DNA from: Legionellales bacterium
Lineage (GTDB): Bacteria > Pseudomonadota > Gammaproteobacteria > Berkiellales > Berkiellaceae
Length of the DNA stretch: 64,000 bases
Assembly (NCBI GenBank): GCA_947475765.1
Contig: CANJMM010000002.1
Location: 1 to 64,000, forward strand
Direction: 5' to 3'
Made by a program: the position numbers and the translations under genes
The notes under the pieces: generated by a model
Told to the model about the DNA's origin: nothing
Database searches by the model: none
The model's input: the letters and a program-made list of their open reading frames with translations, nothing else
In this document: positions 39,365 to 48,634 of the stretch, one piece after another
Layout of the letters: the number at the start of each line of letters is the position of its first letter
How positions within the stretch are numbered: the stretch's first letter is position 1

Positions 39365-40233
39365 GTTTTCTCCTGTTTTATTTTCTCAAAATCAGCATAA
39401 TGAATGAATTCATATAAATCTGCACGTGTTTGCATTTTAGGCACCAAATTTTTTTGTGAGCCTGTTTTCAGAATTTCTTGATAGCTTTCAAATGCGGCTT
39501 GATTCATCACTCTAAAAACAGACAAAGGATATAAAATTGCCCCCACACCCGCTTGTTTCAACTCATCATATTCAAATATAGGCGTTTTGCCAAACTCTGT
39601 GCTATTTGCTAAAACAGGAATACTCAGCTGTTCACTAAAATAGCGGTATGTTTTTAAGTCACTGGCTGCTTCTAAAAAAAGCATATCCGCCCCTGCTGCT
39701 TCATAGGCAAAAGCACGCTCTAGTGCCCTTTCTTGCGATTCTATTCCTAAGGCATCTGTTCTGGCGACGATACTTATTTTATCTTTACTGGAGACTTCTC
39801 GTATGGCTTCAATTCGAGCCACCATTTCCGTGATAGACACCAATTGCTTGCCTTCTAGATGACCACAGCGCTTAATAAACACCTGATCTTCAATTTGTAA
39901 ACCAGCTGCCCCTGCCCGCATTAATTCTTTGACTGCCTTTTTGATCGTTAACATACTGCCAAATCCTGTGTCTATATCAACCAATAATGGCAATTGACTC
40001 ACGGAGGTAATTCTGTTCACCTCTTCTACGATATCTTTTAAGCCAGTCAACGCCAAATCGGGTAAGCCAAAACACCCATTTGCCACCCCTGCTCCGGATA
40101 AATATATCGCTTTTACCCCTGCTTTTTCTGCCATGAGGGCGCACAAGGCATTACTCACCCCTATAATCTGAACAGGATGATTTTTATTTGAAAAAATAGC
40201 CTTAAAATTAGCATTAACATTAGCTTTATTCAT
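39361..40233 (-). CDS. prpB: 2-methylisocitrate lyase PrpB
   Basis: Splits 2-methylisocitrate into pyruvate and succinate. I chose the ATG at 40233 (MNKANVNANFKAIF, 290 residues) because it gives family length; longer in-frame starts run into the upstream gene. LSGAGVANGCFGLPDLALTGL and VDIDTGFGSMLTIKKAVKEL are the Mg-binding regions. KRCGHLEGKQLVS contains the catalytic cysteine, in place of KKCGHR. The start overlaps the end of the GGDEF gene by 8 bases, so its translation is probably coupled to that gene. Confidence 0.94.
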   Translation of the reverse strand: MNKANVNANFKAIFSNKNHPVQIIGVSNALCALMAEKAGVKAIYLSGAGVANGCFGLPDLALTGLKDIVEEVNRITSVSQLPLLVDIDTGFGSMLTIKKAVKELMRAGAAGLQIEDQVFIKRCGHLEGKQLVSITEMVARIEAIREVSSKDKISIVARTDALGIESQERALERAFAYEAAGADMLFLEAASDLKTYRYFSEQLSIPVLANSTEFGKTPIFEYDELKQAGVGAILYPLSVFRVMNQAAFESYQEILKTGSQKNLVPKMQTRADLYEFIHYADFEKIKQEKT

Positions 40234-41497
40234 AAATATAACCATTCCCTCCTTGGTGTTTGACTTCATAAAGCCGAGCATCGGCCAAATGAATAAAATT
40301 TTCCACACTAAAATTTTTATCTGTTTTTTCTGGATACACCGTAGCGATGCCTATACTTAAAGTCAGAAAATCGCCACGTGGTGCCGCTTCATGTCTTATG
40401 GCTATGGCCTGTAAATCGGCTAAAATATTTTTGGCGACGACTATTGCTTCTTCTTTTTTAGTATTCGGCAAGATAACGCCAAATTCTTCTCCCCCATAAC
40501 GCGCTGCAATATCCCCTACTCTTCTGGCATGCGATTTAAGCATGCATGCGATTTTTTTCAAACACTCATCTCCCTGAAGATGCCCATAAAAATCGTTATA
40601 TTTTTTAAAGGCATCGATATCTATCATAAATAAAGTAATAGGAAACCCTAATCTTTTACAACGCGCCCATTCATTTTTTAAGGCAAGATCAAAACTACGA
40701 CGATTAGGAATTTGCGTTAAGCCATCGATATGCGCCTGCTTTTCTAACTCTAAAACGGCTTGATTTAATTTAACTTCTTGATACTTGAGCAAATAATGAT
40801 TGACATATTCTTTGCGAATGGCATGCTCAATAAAATAACAACCAAATAAAGTTAAGACGCTACCAGAAATATAGAAAAAATTTAATACCAATAATTGATT
40901 GCCAGGCAAAATATAAATATACGCATAATAAATATTATAAAATACAAACAAAATACAGGCAGAATAAAATGCCTGCCAAAATTGCATTCTAGCAGAAGTA
41001 AAACATAATATTTCTAAAATTAATAAGCCCATGAAATAATAATCATTGGCATCACTTGAAGTTCGACAAACTAATAAAATTAAGGCAAAGCCAATGCTCA
41101 ACATCATGGCCATCAAAAAAGATTGTTGATATTGCTTAAATTTTTTAACACTGGTCAATAAGCCTAATATCAACAAAATAGGTAAGGGGAAATAATAATG
41201 CCATAAATTAAGATAAGATCCCAAAGCGCTATTTTGACCTTGAGACTGAATTTGCATCTGCATCTGCAAATAAACATCTAGATAAGCAAAACAACCAAAA
41301 ACCAAAAAGCCCGTTAATAAAGCAAGGCGCGATTGTACAAAAAAAGCATGAATATAATATTGCTTAAAATTTTGTTCCAGCTCAGCTGGAAAACTAAGCT
41401 TAGAAAAACCTTTATGTTGAACCTCAAGCAACAAGGGCTCTTCTACTAATTCTGGCCCTGAGCCTTGTTCTGAGCCTTGTGCTGTTTTTTTGATCAC
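40226..41497 (-). CDS. Membrane-bound diguanylate cyclase (GGDEF)
   Basis: A 423-residue inner-membrane protein with six hydrophobic segments (about 52-78, 102-117, 127-143, 152-167, 172-197 and 202-224) acting as an integral sensor. The GGDEF domain covers about 255-420. The active site is GGEEF at 335-339. The inhibitory RxxD site is present as RVGD (326-329), and IDIDAFKKYND supplies metal-binding Asp residues, so active synthesis of c-di-GMP with feedback control is expected. Short repeats give EQGSEQGSG-like and MQMQIQSQGQ stretches. It lies 36 bases after the permease gene and overlaps prpB. Confidence 0.92.
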   Translation of the reverse strand: MIKKTAQGSEQGSGPELVEEPLLLEVQHKGFSKLSFPAELEQNFKQYYIHAFFVQSRLALLTGFLVFGCFAYLDVYLQMQMQIQSQGQNSALGSYLNLWHYYFPLPILLILGLLTSVKKFKQYQQSFLMAMMLSIGFALILLVCRTSSDANDYYFMGLLILEILCFTSARMQFWQAFYSACILFVFYNIYYAYIYILPGNQLLVLNFFYISGSVLTLFGCYFIEHAIRKEYVNHYLLKYQEVKLNQAVLELEKQAHIDGLTQIPNRRSFDLALKNEWARCKRLGFPITLFMIDIDAFKKYNDFYGHLQGDECLKKIACMLKSHARRVGDIAARYGGEEFGVILPNTKKEEAIVVAKNILADLQAIAIRHEAAPRGDFLTLSIGIATVYPEKTDKNFSVENFIHLADARLYEVKHQGGNGYIYE

Positions 41498-41533
41498 GTC
41501 ACCATCCTTGGTTTTTTAAAATTAAAAAAGCTT

Positions 41534-42901
41534 TTAGCTTATTTTATGCATCCACCAACCCGGTATAGACAATAAAACAATGCCTACAATTAAATAGCTT
41601 TCAAAAATCCAAAAGCTTGCTTGATTGGCCAAAAATTTATCGGGTAAAATAAAGCCTAATATAAAACAGCCTATACAAGTTAAAGCCCCCATGCCTGCTA
41701 AGCCAAACAACCCGACTTTTCCCCCTGGTATAGTATAGGGTCTTTCTACCTCAGGGTGATTAAATCTTAATTTAATGGCTGAAATAAAAATCAGTCCGTA
41801 CATCATCATCGCAAACTGTGTGGTAATGGCCGTGACCAGCCAAAAAGCCATTTCAACCGAAGGCATCAGATAAAAAGCAGCCGCTAATATCGTTCCTAAT
41901 ACTGCCTGTGACATTAAAATAGCCACGGGCTGATTGGCTTTATTTTTGTAACTTAACCATTTTGGCCCATGACCTGTTTCTAAAGCATGGTGTAAGCCTT
42001 TAGCAGGGCCAATCACCCAAGTATTATTCCCAGCAAAAGACCCCAAAATAGCCAATAAAGCCACGCCTTTAATTGCCCAAGGGATCTTAAATTCTTCGAA
42101 AAACACGGTAAATAACTGCATAATGCTTTCAACTAAACTGATTTTAGGTACCACAATGGCCAAAGCCAAGGATCCCACAATGGAAATCAGTAAAATTAAC
42201 ACCGTCGATAATAAAATAGCCTTGGGGTAAACTTTTTTAGGCTGTTCTGTCTCATTGGCATAAAATGCCGACATTTCCATCCCTGCCAAACCCAGTACCA
42301 CCCCACCAAAAAACACCATATTCCCTAAACTCAAATCCGGCATCCAACTGCCCTCTAATGCCAAATGCATGGGTTTATCTAAAATAACCCAAATCAATCC
42401 AAATAAAATAATCAAAATGCCAGGAATCACCGTCCCAAATAAAGCCCCAATAGTCGAAAGCCAAGCAGAGGCTTTCATCCCAAAAAAATTAACAAAAGTT
42501 AATAACCAAAAAATACCCACAATAGAAAAAAACATATAATGCGCATTCTGAGCCCAGGTGGGGTCCACCAAATAAGCAATGGTTGCCGCTAAAAAAGTTA
42601 AGACCGTTGGAAAAGATGCAATTGAAAACATCCAATTCATCCACTGGGCAAAAAAACCAACCCGCACCCCAAAGGCACGTGCCACCCAGCCATACACCCC
42701 AATTGCCTCTGGCCAAGCAGTGGCCAATTCGGCACAAACTAATGCAGTGGGAATAAAAAATAATACCGCCGCCGCCACATAAAAAACAATGCCGGCTAAC
42801 CCATATTCCACGGTAAAAGCTAAATTACGCAAACTGACGATAGCAGCAACGTTAATAAGCGCTAAAGAAAAAACCCCTAAAAATTTTTTTGATTGCTGCA
42901 T
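41534..42901 (-). CDS. APC-superfamily amino-acid permease (GadC-like)
   Basis: A 455-residue inner-membrane protein with about 12 hydrophobic spans. The start, FSLALINVAAIVSLRNLAFTVEYG, is typical of the glutamate/GABA antiporter (GadC-like) group of APC permeases. WPEAIGVYGWVARAFG, GLAGMEMSAFYANETEQPKKVYPKAILL and RPYTIPGG also fit. Substrate cannot be read from sequence; amino-acid uptake or exchange across the inner membrane is likely. It is first in a minus-strand run leading into the GGDEF and prp genes, and is preceded by a GC-rich palindrome. Confidence 0.85.
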   Translation of the reverse strand: MQQSKKFLGVFSLALINVAAIVSLRNLAFTVEYGLAGIVFYVAAAVLFFIPTALVCAELATAWPEAIGVYGWVARAFGVRVGFFAQWMNWMFSIASFPTVLTFLAATIAYLVDPTWAQNAHYMFFSIVGIFWLLTFVNFFGMKASAWLSTIGALFGTVIPGILIILFGLIWVILDKPMHLALEGSWMPDLSLGNMVFFGGVVLGLAGMEMSAFYANETEQPKKVYPKAILLSTVLILLISIVGSLALAIVVPKISLVESIMQLFTVFFEEFKIPWAIKGVALLAILGSFAGNNTWVIGPAKGLHHALETGHGPKWLSYKNKANQPVAILMSQAVLGTILAAAFYLMPSVEMAFWLVTAITTQFAMMMYGLIFISAIKLRFNHPEVERPYTIPGGKVGLFGLAGMGALTCIGCFILGFILPDKFLANQASFWIFESYLIVGIVLLSIPGWWMHKIS

Positions 42902-42975
42902 CTCTATTTAAAACTCTTATACTACATTAATAAAAAAAACTCATTGCTATTCAGTTTTGGCTGATAAATCGAATT

Positions 42976-42997
42976 GGGCCGGCACAGAGACCGGCCC
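42976..42997. terminator. GC-rich palindrome, probable terminator of the ABC exporter operon
   Basis: GGGCCGG (42976-42982) and CCGGCCC (42991-42997) form a perfect 7-base stem with an 8-base loop, 46 bases after the ABC permease stop. It is far richer in GC than its surroundings. The minus strand reads TAGGGGCCGG...CCGGCCC, the style of dispersed REP-like repeats seen in many genomes. Confidence 0.5.
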
Positions 42998-43042
42998 CTA
43001 CGGAGCCCTACTTTTTGCTTAAGGGCATTATCATACACAATC

Positions 43043-44101
43043 TTATTCTTTGTTTTGCCATTTAAACAGCCCAATGCCCAATAAAAAAAACACCAGCGTG
43101 CTGCCAGCCAACATCATTATGTGAGGCAATATCTCAGAAAAAGTGGCGCCATATAATGCAATTTGGCGCAAGCCTTCAATAAAATGGGTTGCGGGTAATA
43201 AAGACGCGAAGTTTTGCAACCAAGGATGTGTCCCTTCTAAAGAAAACCAAGCACCCGAGCATATTAACATGGGCCAAGAAACCATTTCAATTATCCCGCG
43301 GCTGAGTTCTTCGCTGGTCACCCGAGAGCATAACAATAAACCTAAACTAATAAAACTTAAGATGCCAAATATAAAAACCAGACCCAGGCTTATATAATCC
43401 AGGCGCTCAGCTAACACAGGTTTTAATAAAATAAAACACCCTAAAATCACCACAGAAGAAGACACAAAAATAATACCTATTCTAGAAACCACTTGTGCGA
43501 TTAAAAACTGCGATACCGTAATAGGCGTCACTTGTAAGCGTTTTAAATGGCCATTTTTACGATATCGAACAATCACATAGCCAATGCCATATAAACACCC
43601 ATACATAATATTAATCACCAAAATGCCAATCCCAAACCAATCGACATATCTTACCGGTATATTTTCTAATTGAATGCGCGTATACAACAAATTACCCGCT
43701 AAATTTTCTTGCACTAATTTATCTAAAAAATACCCTTCTTTAGATTTTTCATTAAACCAATAATTTTTTTCAAGTGGATCAATTAAAAAATCGACCCCAA
43801 ATTGCTTTAAACTCTTTAAGCCTATGGCTTTATCTTTGATTTCTATATATTTTACATACTTTAAATCTGCAATAGGCACTTGCGTCGCCTCGCCTATCAC
43901 CCCAACTTTAAAATGATAGGTTGAAAAATCGCTCATGCCAAAATACATGCCTAAAATCAATACAAAAGGAAAAAGCATATTCCAACTAAGCGCGGCTTTA
44001 TCGCGGAAAAATTCTAAATTTCGAGCGTGAATCATTGCGCCTATTTGTTTTAAGCTTTGTTTTAAGCTTTGTTTTAAATTTTGATTTTTGAAGTAACCCA
44101 T
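43043..44101 (-). CDS. ABC-2 type transporter permease
   Basis: A 352-residue membrane subunit of an ABC exporter. One span near 35-53 (LSWNMLFPFVLILGMYFGM) is followed by an extracytoplasmic loop of about 100 residues, then about five spans in the C-terminal half. GYVIVRYRKNGHLKRLQVTPITVSQFLIAQVV and SRGIIEMVSWPMLICSGAWFS are characteristic of ABC2_membrane proteins of drug or lipid export. The N-terminus has an in-frame 12-base repeat giving LKQSLKQSLKQ. It starts directly after the ATPase gene. Confidence 0.88.
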   Translation of the reverse strand: MGYFKNQNLKQSLKQSLKQIGAMIHARNLEFFRDKAALSWNMLFPFVLILGMYFGMSDFSTYHFKVGVIGEATQVPIADLKYVKYIEIKDKAIGLKSLKQFGVDFLIDPLEKNYWFNEKSKEGYFLDKLVQENLAGNLLYTRIQLENIPVRYVDWFGIGILVINIMYGCLYGIGYVIVRYRKNGHLKRLQVTPITVSQFLIAQVVSRIGIIFVSSSVVILGCFILLKPVLAERLDYISLGLVFIFGILSFISLGLLLCSRVTSEELSRGIIEMVSWPMLICSGAWFSLEGTHPWLQNFASLLPATHFIEGLRQIALYGATFSEILPHIMMLAGSTLVFFLLGIGLFKWQNKE

Positions 44102-44989
44102 TTAATTTGCACCGTCATCAAAAGTTAATTTTAAAAAAACATCGTTTAAGCTTTTACGTTGTATTAATAAATGAATTAAACTAATTTGATGTTCAATTAA
44201 CAAGTGAATGATTTTTTGGGGATTATCATCGTATAATATATATACTTCTTCTTTTGCTTCCCAGTCTCGAAAACCTAACTTATCTGGCAAGGGCATATCT
44301 GCTATAGGCACACTTACGGCCACCTGACCAAAATGCTCTTGAACCAAAGCTTGAGGGCTACCCAAAGCAATGATATTGCCTTGCATCATAATGGCAATTT
44401 CATCACACAAAAATTCGGCCTCTTCTAAATAATGTGTGGTGAGTATGACTGTTTTATGTTGATTTTTGATTTGTTGAATGGCCTGCCAAAAATCTCTTCT
44501 GGCATGAGGATCTAACCCTAAAGAGGGTTCATCTAAAAAAATAATTTCCGGATCGTTAATTAAAGCCAAAGCCAAATATAAACGCTGTCTTTGCCCCCCC
44601 GAAAGCGTACTGGCATCTTGATTTAAAAAGCTGCCCAGCTGACAAATTTCAATGATTTCTTCTAGCTTCTTTGTTTTAGGATATAAGGCTTGATAAAAAA
44701 CCAAATTATCTTTTACGGTCAAAAAATCTTGTAACTTAGTGTACTGAAATTGTATTCCAGCCTCATATTTAAAAGTGCTATCAATTACTTTGTTTTGATA
44801 TAAAATTTGACCGCTATCTGGCTTAATAATGCCTTCCATCATTTCAACCAAAGTGGTTTTACCTGCCCCATTTGGGCCTAATAGCCCGAAGCACTGGCCT
44901 TTTTTTATGGTTAAATTAAGTTTATTAACTGCCCTTATATTCCCAAAAGATTTTTCTAAATTAATTAACTCAATGCTATTATCTATCAT
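44102..44989 (-). CDS. ABC transporter ATP-binding protein
   Basis: The ATPase of the exporter whose permease starts on the next base. It is 295 residues. Walker A is GLLGPNGAGKTTLVEMMEG, the signature LSGGQRQRLYLALAL, and Walker B IIFLDEPSLGLDP. The switch His is in VILTTHYLEEAEFLCDEIAIM. The C-terminal extension of about 80 residues is common in DrrA/CcmA-like exporters. The substrate is unknown. It lies 68 bases downstream of the giant 1183-codon gene on the same strand, so co-transcription is possible but not shown. Confidence 0.9.
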   Translation of the reverse strand: MIDNSIELINLEKSFGNIRAVNKLNLTIKKGQCFGLLGPNGAGKTTLVEMMEGIIKPDSGQILYQNKVIDSTFKYEAGIQFQYTKLQDFLTVKDNLVFYQALYPKTKKLEEIIEICQLGSFLNQDASTLSGGQRQRLYLALALINDPEIIFLDEPSLGLDPHARRDFWQAIQQIKNQHKTVILTTHYLEEAEFLCDEIAIMMQGNIIALGSPQALVQEHFGQVAVSVPIADMPLPDKLGFRDWEAKEEVYILYDDNPQKIIHLLIEHQISLIHLLIQRKSLNDVFLKLTFDDGAN

Positions 44990-45057
44990 GGGTAAATGGC
45001 CTCTTTTATCCTATTTTACTATAACATCGGCCATTTTGCTTCGTTAGCTAGAACATC

Positions 45058-48000
45058 TTATATTTTTGGGGAACTAGGCTTATCAACCGCCTCAGCCTCC
45101 TTATCCTCCTCAGCCTTTGGTTTCGTCACCTCAGGCCTTGCTGTTCCTTCAGCAGGGCGCTGTGAGAAAATGACGGGCTTAGTAGGTTTGCGTTCCAATT
45201 CGCGATCTTCTTCTGCCTTATCTTTTCGTTCTTCTTCTACTTGTGCTTCTACTTCTATTCCCATGATTAAATTAAAATCTTTAATTATTTCCTCTAACGA
45301 GACTGGCAAAGCCTCCATGTTTCCCACCTTATGAAGATCCTCGTTTAATAGACCCATGTACTCGATTATCGTATTCCTCATAACCTCTATTGCATCGGCT
45401 TCAACAGAATCAGTCGGATCAGCCATCCTAATTCTATCCATTTGCACTATTATTTGATTAATTTTCTCTATAAGATTAGCCTGTTTAACTACCTCAAGAT
45501 TTTGATCGGCGGGCTTTAAATACTCTGTTACCACATCAATTACAACCTGATCACGGTTTTCCTCCTTTCCAAGAAGTGGATAAGCTTTGTCAAGAAAATC
45601 CCCTACCCCTTTTGGCTCACGCTTATCAGCTTCAGTTTTATACCAACTAGGGCCTTCTTTCTTTAAAGACCCCTCTCTTGGGATAGGGAAAAAACTAAAT
45701 CCATCAGGATTATCCTTATTAGCTTGAGCTATAACATGTTCTTTAATTTTCAACATTTTTGCCTTAAACTTCAACATTTTAAGTTCATTAACTTCTTTAT
45801 CTAATTCAGAAAATAACTGTTTTAGGAGTAGTGAGTCTGATGAAGTTACCTTTACTTTACCTTTTGTTTGCTGAAGATTCCCGTCTGCATCTAACGATAA
45901 AATTGAGGTACAAGTTAGTGTGCCTGTTACTTCTTCTTCCGCCCCTGCACCTTGCAAGCCATATTTTTCTTTAGGCCCTCCATTCGTCACTCCTATAAAC
46001 CTACAGGTCTCTGTAAACTTCACTGTTCCATTTTCCAATATTTCAAATGTTGATGTTTTACCACCACCTGGATTGACCTGGATAAAGTCAGCCCCAAAGA
46101 AACTCGTGACAGCCATTTCAGCTGTATATAAATATCCACCTTGATGACAACATTCTTGTAACTTTTCTGCGAAAATATTACTATTTGTATCTTTTTCTAT
46201 CATAAGAAAGCACTTGTCTATATTTTCTTTAAGAGCGTCATTTTGTTCTTGAGTACCAGCTGAAAACGATTCCTTCAACTGAACGCTTTCTCTATTACGG
46301 AAAATAAACCTTGTTTCTTGAGCCCTATCTAAGTCAGCAAATTGCTGACCCTTTTCTGCCAAAGTCATTTTTGAGTTGAATTTCACTCCTATACTCTTCA
46401 ATTTTTCGGTGGTAACTTGTGACAAAACATCCAAATCCCATTCGGCTTCTAAATTTTCCCCAAGAGATTCTATCTTTTTTTTCAATGAATTCAGTAATGT
46501 TTTCAGTTCTGGAGAATTTGAATGTATCTTGACCTGCCCCTCTGTTTGTTGAAGCTCGCCATTTTCATCCAACGATAAAATGGAGGTGCACGTCATTGTA
46601 CCTGCTACCTGAACATGCCCTTTTTCTTGCAATCTATAGTTATTTCCAGTATCATTTATTCCGCTAAAATCAAAAACTTGTGTCAATTCATAGCGTCCAT
46701 CTTCAAGTTTTTTTAATAATGACTGGCTTACATTCTTCTTTATTTCGACATTAGCCTGATCCGCCATAAAGAAACTTGAAACCAATGCAGCTGGAACACT
46801 TTCTCTACCTTCCTTTAAAAAATTTACTATTTTTTGTTTTAAAATCTCTTCGCTATTTTTTCCCTGAGGTGCTTGCACCACAGTTTCAGGCATTTTTTCT
46901 AGCTCACTTATTACTCCTTTACTTTCCAATTTTTTATTGCTTACTCGTGATAAGCTATCTAAAGTGCATTCTAACTCTAAGCCCAGTTCTAATCCCAGCT
47001 CTAATTCTAATTCCTGAGGTCTCAACCTACTTGACACTGCGCCAACAAGCGCCCCCCCCATATTGGCAACTGAAGTAACGGCACTGCCAACCCCAGTAAA
47101 GACACTGCCAACCCCAGTAAAGACACTGCCAACACCCCAAGTCACAGTGCTCAGCCCACTGCCTATGCCGCTTCCTATGCCACTTATTACTGTTGTTGCC
47201 AAACCTGCTGCTTGTACTGGTACTGCTTCTGCTGCTGCTATTGCTGGTTCTACTTCTGGTGCTACTTCTGCTGCTTTAACTTTTTTATCTAATGCAGTAA
47301 ATAACTGTGTTAAGATTGGCGATTCTGATTTTACTTTCACTTTACCTTCTGTTTGCTGAAGCTTGACTTTTCCATTTAATTTCTTTAATGATAAAAATGA
47401 GGTACAAGTTAATGTGCCTTCTACTTTCAGCTCCCCCTTTTCTTTGAATCCATATGTATTCGCTGTATCACGTATTTCAACAAAATCGCACTTCTCTGTA
47501 AATTTCACTACTCCATTTTCCAATATCTCTAATTTTGAACTTCTCCCACTCTCCTTAATTGTTATTCCTTCAGGGGCAAAAAAGTTCTTAACAGCATCTT
47601 CACCCGTATATAAATATCCACCTTGATGACAATATTCTTTTAATTCTTTCGCTAAAACAGGATCAATTCCATGCTGTTCTGCTTTTCCACCAAAAGCATC
47701 TTCTATCTCTCGTTCAAATTCCTTATTTCCTTCTTCTGCTGTTTTTCCTTCTCTTTTATGTGAAAAACCTTTCAATTCAACTTTTTCTTTATTAAGAAAA
47801 ATAATCTCTGTATTTTTCATTCTATTTAAATCATTAAATTGTTGCCCCTCTTTTGGAGAGGCCATTTCTGATTTAAACCCGGGAAGTTTTTCTTGGGTTA
47901 ATTTTGATAAGGTACCCAAATCCCATTCTGCTTGTAAATTTGGTTCAGGAGATGCCACCTCAGCTTTTCTATAGCCCAGACCTGGAATAAAGCTAACGCC

Positions 48001-48609
48001 CCAGCTTAACCAGCCGGAAGCAGGAGCAGCAGCCTTCTTATCTTCAGGAAAAGCTTCAGCTTCAGTTTTCTCGTCAGCTTCAACTCGAGCTGCAGCTGCA
48101 TCTTGTCGTGCAGTCTCAACTTCTTGCAGTTTTGCTTGTTCAAGGTCAAAAACTGTATCTAGATCCTTATTAAGCTTTTCTAATAATTCATCCGTTGGTT
48201 CTGCCTTTAAGCTTAACCATTCTTTAAGAGGCCCCAATAATGCTGAGTTACATGAGTTAATATCCGGATCATCTTTTTGTTCAAATAAACTAGAAAGCAG
48301 GGTTTTTTGATCTTCTGTCAAACTAAGATCTTCTGAAGCCATTCTAGAGTTGCAATTTTCTAAAAAAATACCATATACCTCTCCCACTGGCACCTTATCA
48401 GAAATTTTTTTCTTTATCTCTTCCAAAAACTCAGGGTTCTTAAACAGGGTTTCTTGAAAATTCTTTATAATGTCTTTTTTTAACTCCATTGCTGCCGTAT
48501 GAAAATCTAAACAACTAAAAGAATCTTCAAAATTTTTACTCAACTCTTTTATATTATTTTCTTTTTCTTTACTAAAAAAAGATTTGGAAAAAAAGCCATT
48601 ATCACCCAT
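45058..48609 (-). CDS. Large protein with three internal repeats, unknown function (candidate effector)
   Basis: A 1183-residue protein I do not recognise. There is no signal peptide. An N-terminal region of about 195 residues is followed by SGWLSWGVSFIPGLGY (198-213). Three copies of a module lie at about 227-446, 545-715 and 720-942. Copies 1 and 3 share CHQGGYLYT-E-AV--FF and EILENG-VKFTE; all three share GT(L/M)TCTS-LSL and LQQT-G-VK. Copy 2 lacks the CHQGGYLYT part. A Gly/Ser/Val-rich hydrophobic linker with a repeated VGSVFTG unit (468-528) separates copies 1 and 2 and could touch membranes. The C-terminus is Glu/Lys-rich, as in some Dot/Icm substrates. It is 25 bases downstream of the 1927-codon gene. 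Confidence 0.8.
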   Translation of the reverse strand: MGDNGFFSKSFFSKEKENNIKELSKNFEDSFSCLDFHTAAMELKKDIIKNFQETLFKNPEFLEEIKKKISDKVPVGEVYGIFLENCNSRMASEDLSLTEDQKTLLSSLFEQKDDPDINSCNSALLGPLKEWLSLKAEPTDELLEKLNKDLDTVFDLEQAKLQEVETARQDAAAARVEADEKTEAEAFPEDKKAAAPASGWLSWGVSFIPGLGYRKAEVASPEPNLQAEWDLGTLSKLTQEKLPGFKSEMASPKEGQQFNDLNRMKNTEIIFLNKEKVELKGFSHKREGKTAEEGNKEFEREIEDAFGGKAEQHGIDPVLAKELKEYCHQGGYLYTGEDAVKNFFAPEGITIKESGRSSKLEILENGVVKFTEKCDFVEIRDTANTYGFKEKGELKVEGTLTCTSFLSLKKLNGKVKLQQTEGKVKVKSESPILTQLFTALDKKVKAAEVAPEVEPAIAAAEAVPVQAAGLATTVISGIGSGIGSGLSTVTWGVGSVFTGVGSVFTGVGSAVTSVANMGGALVGAVSSRLRPQELELELGLELGLELECTLDSLSRVSNKKLESKGVISELEKMPETVVQAPQGKNSEEILKQKIVNFLKEGRESVPAALVSSFFMADQANVEIKKNVSQSLLKKLEDGRYELTQVFDFSGINDTGNNYRLQEKGHVQVAGTMTCTSILSLDENGELQQTEGQVKIHSNSPELKTLLNSLKKKIESLGENLEAEWDLDVLSQVTTEKLKSIGVKFNSKMTLAEKGQQFADLDRAQETRFIFRNRESVQLKESFSAGTQEQNDALKENIDKCFLMIEKDTNSNIFAEKLQECCHQGGYLYTAEMAVTSFFGADFIQVNPGGGKTSTFEILENGTVKFTETCRFIGVTNGGPKEKYGLQGAGAEEEVTGTLTCTSILSLDADGNLQQTKGKVKVTSSDSLLLKQLFSELDKEVNELKMLKFKAKMLKIKEHVIAQANKDNPDGFSFFPIPREGSLKKEGPSWYKTEADKREPKGVGDFLDKAYPLLGKEENRDQVVIDVVTEYLKPADQNLEVVKQANLIEKINQIIVQMDRIRMADPTDSVEADAIEVMRNTIIEYMGLLNEDLHKVGNMEALPVSLEEIIKDFNLIMGIEVEAQVEEERKDKAEEDRELERKPTKPVIFSQRPAEGTARPEVTKPKAEEDKEAEAVDKPSSPKI
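47083..47138. repeat. 21-base tandem repeat inside the three-module giant gene
   Basis: ACTGCCAACCCCAGTAAAGAC occurs twice perfectly and a third time in part, encoding VGSVFTG VGSVFTG VGS in the hydrophobic linker. The exact identity means recent expansion. Confidence 0.85.
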
Positions 48610-48634
48610 ACATCCCCCTTTGTTCTTAAATTTT

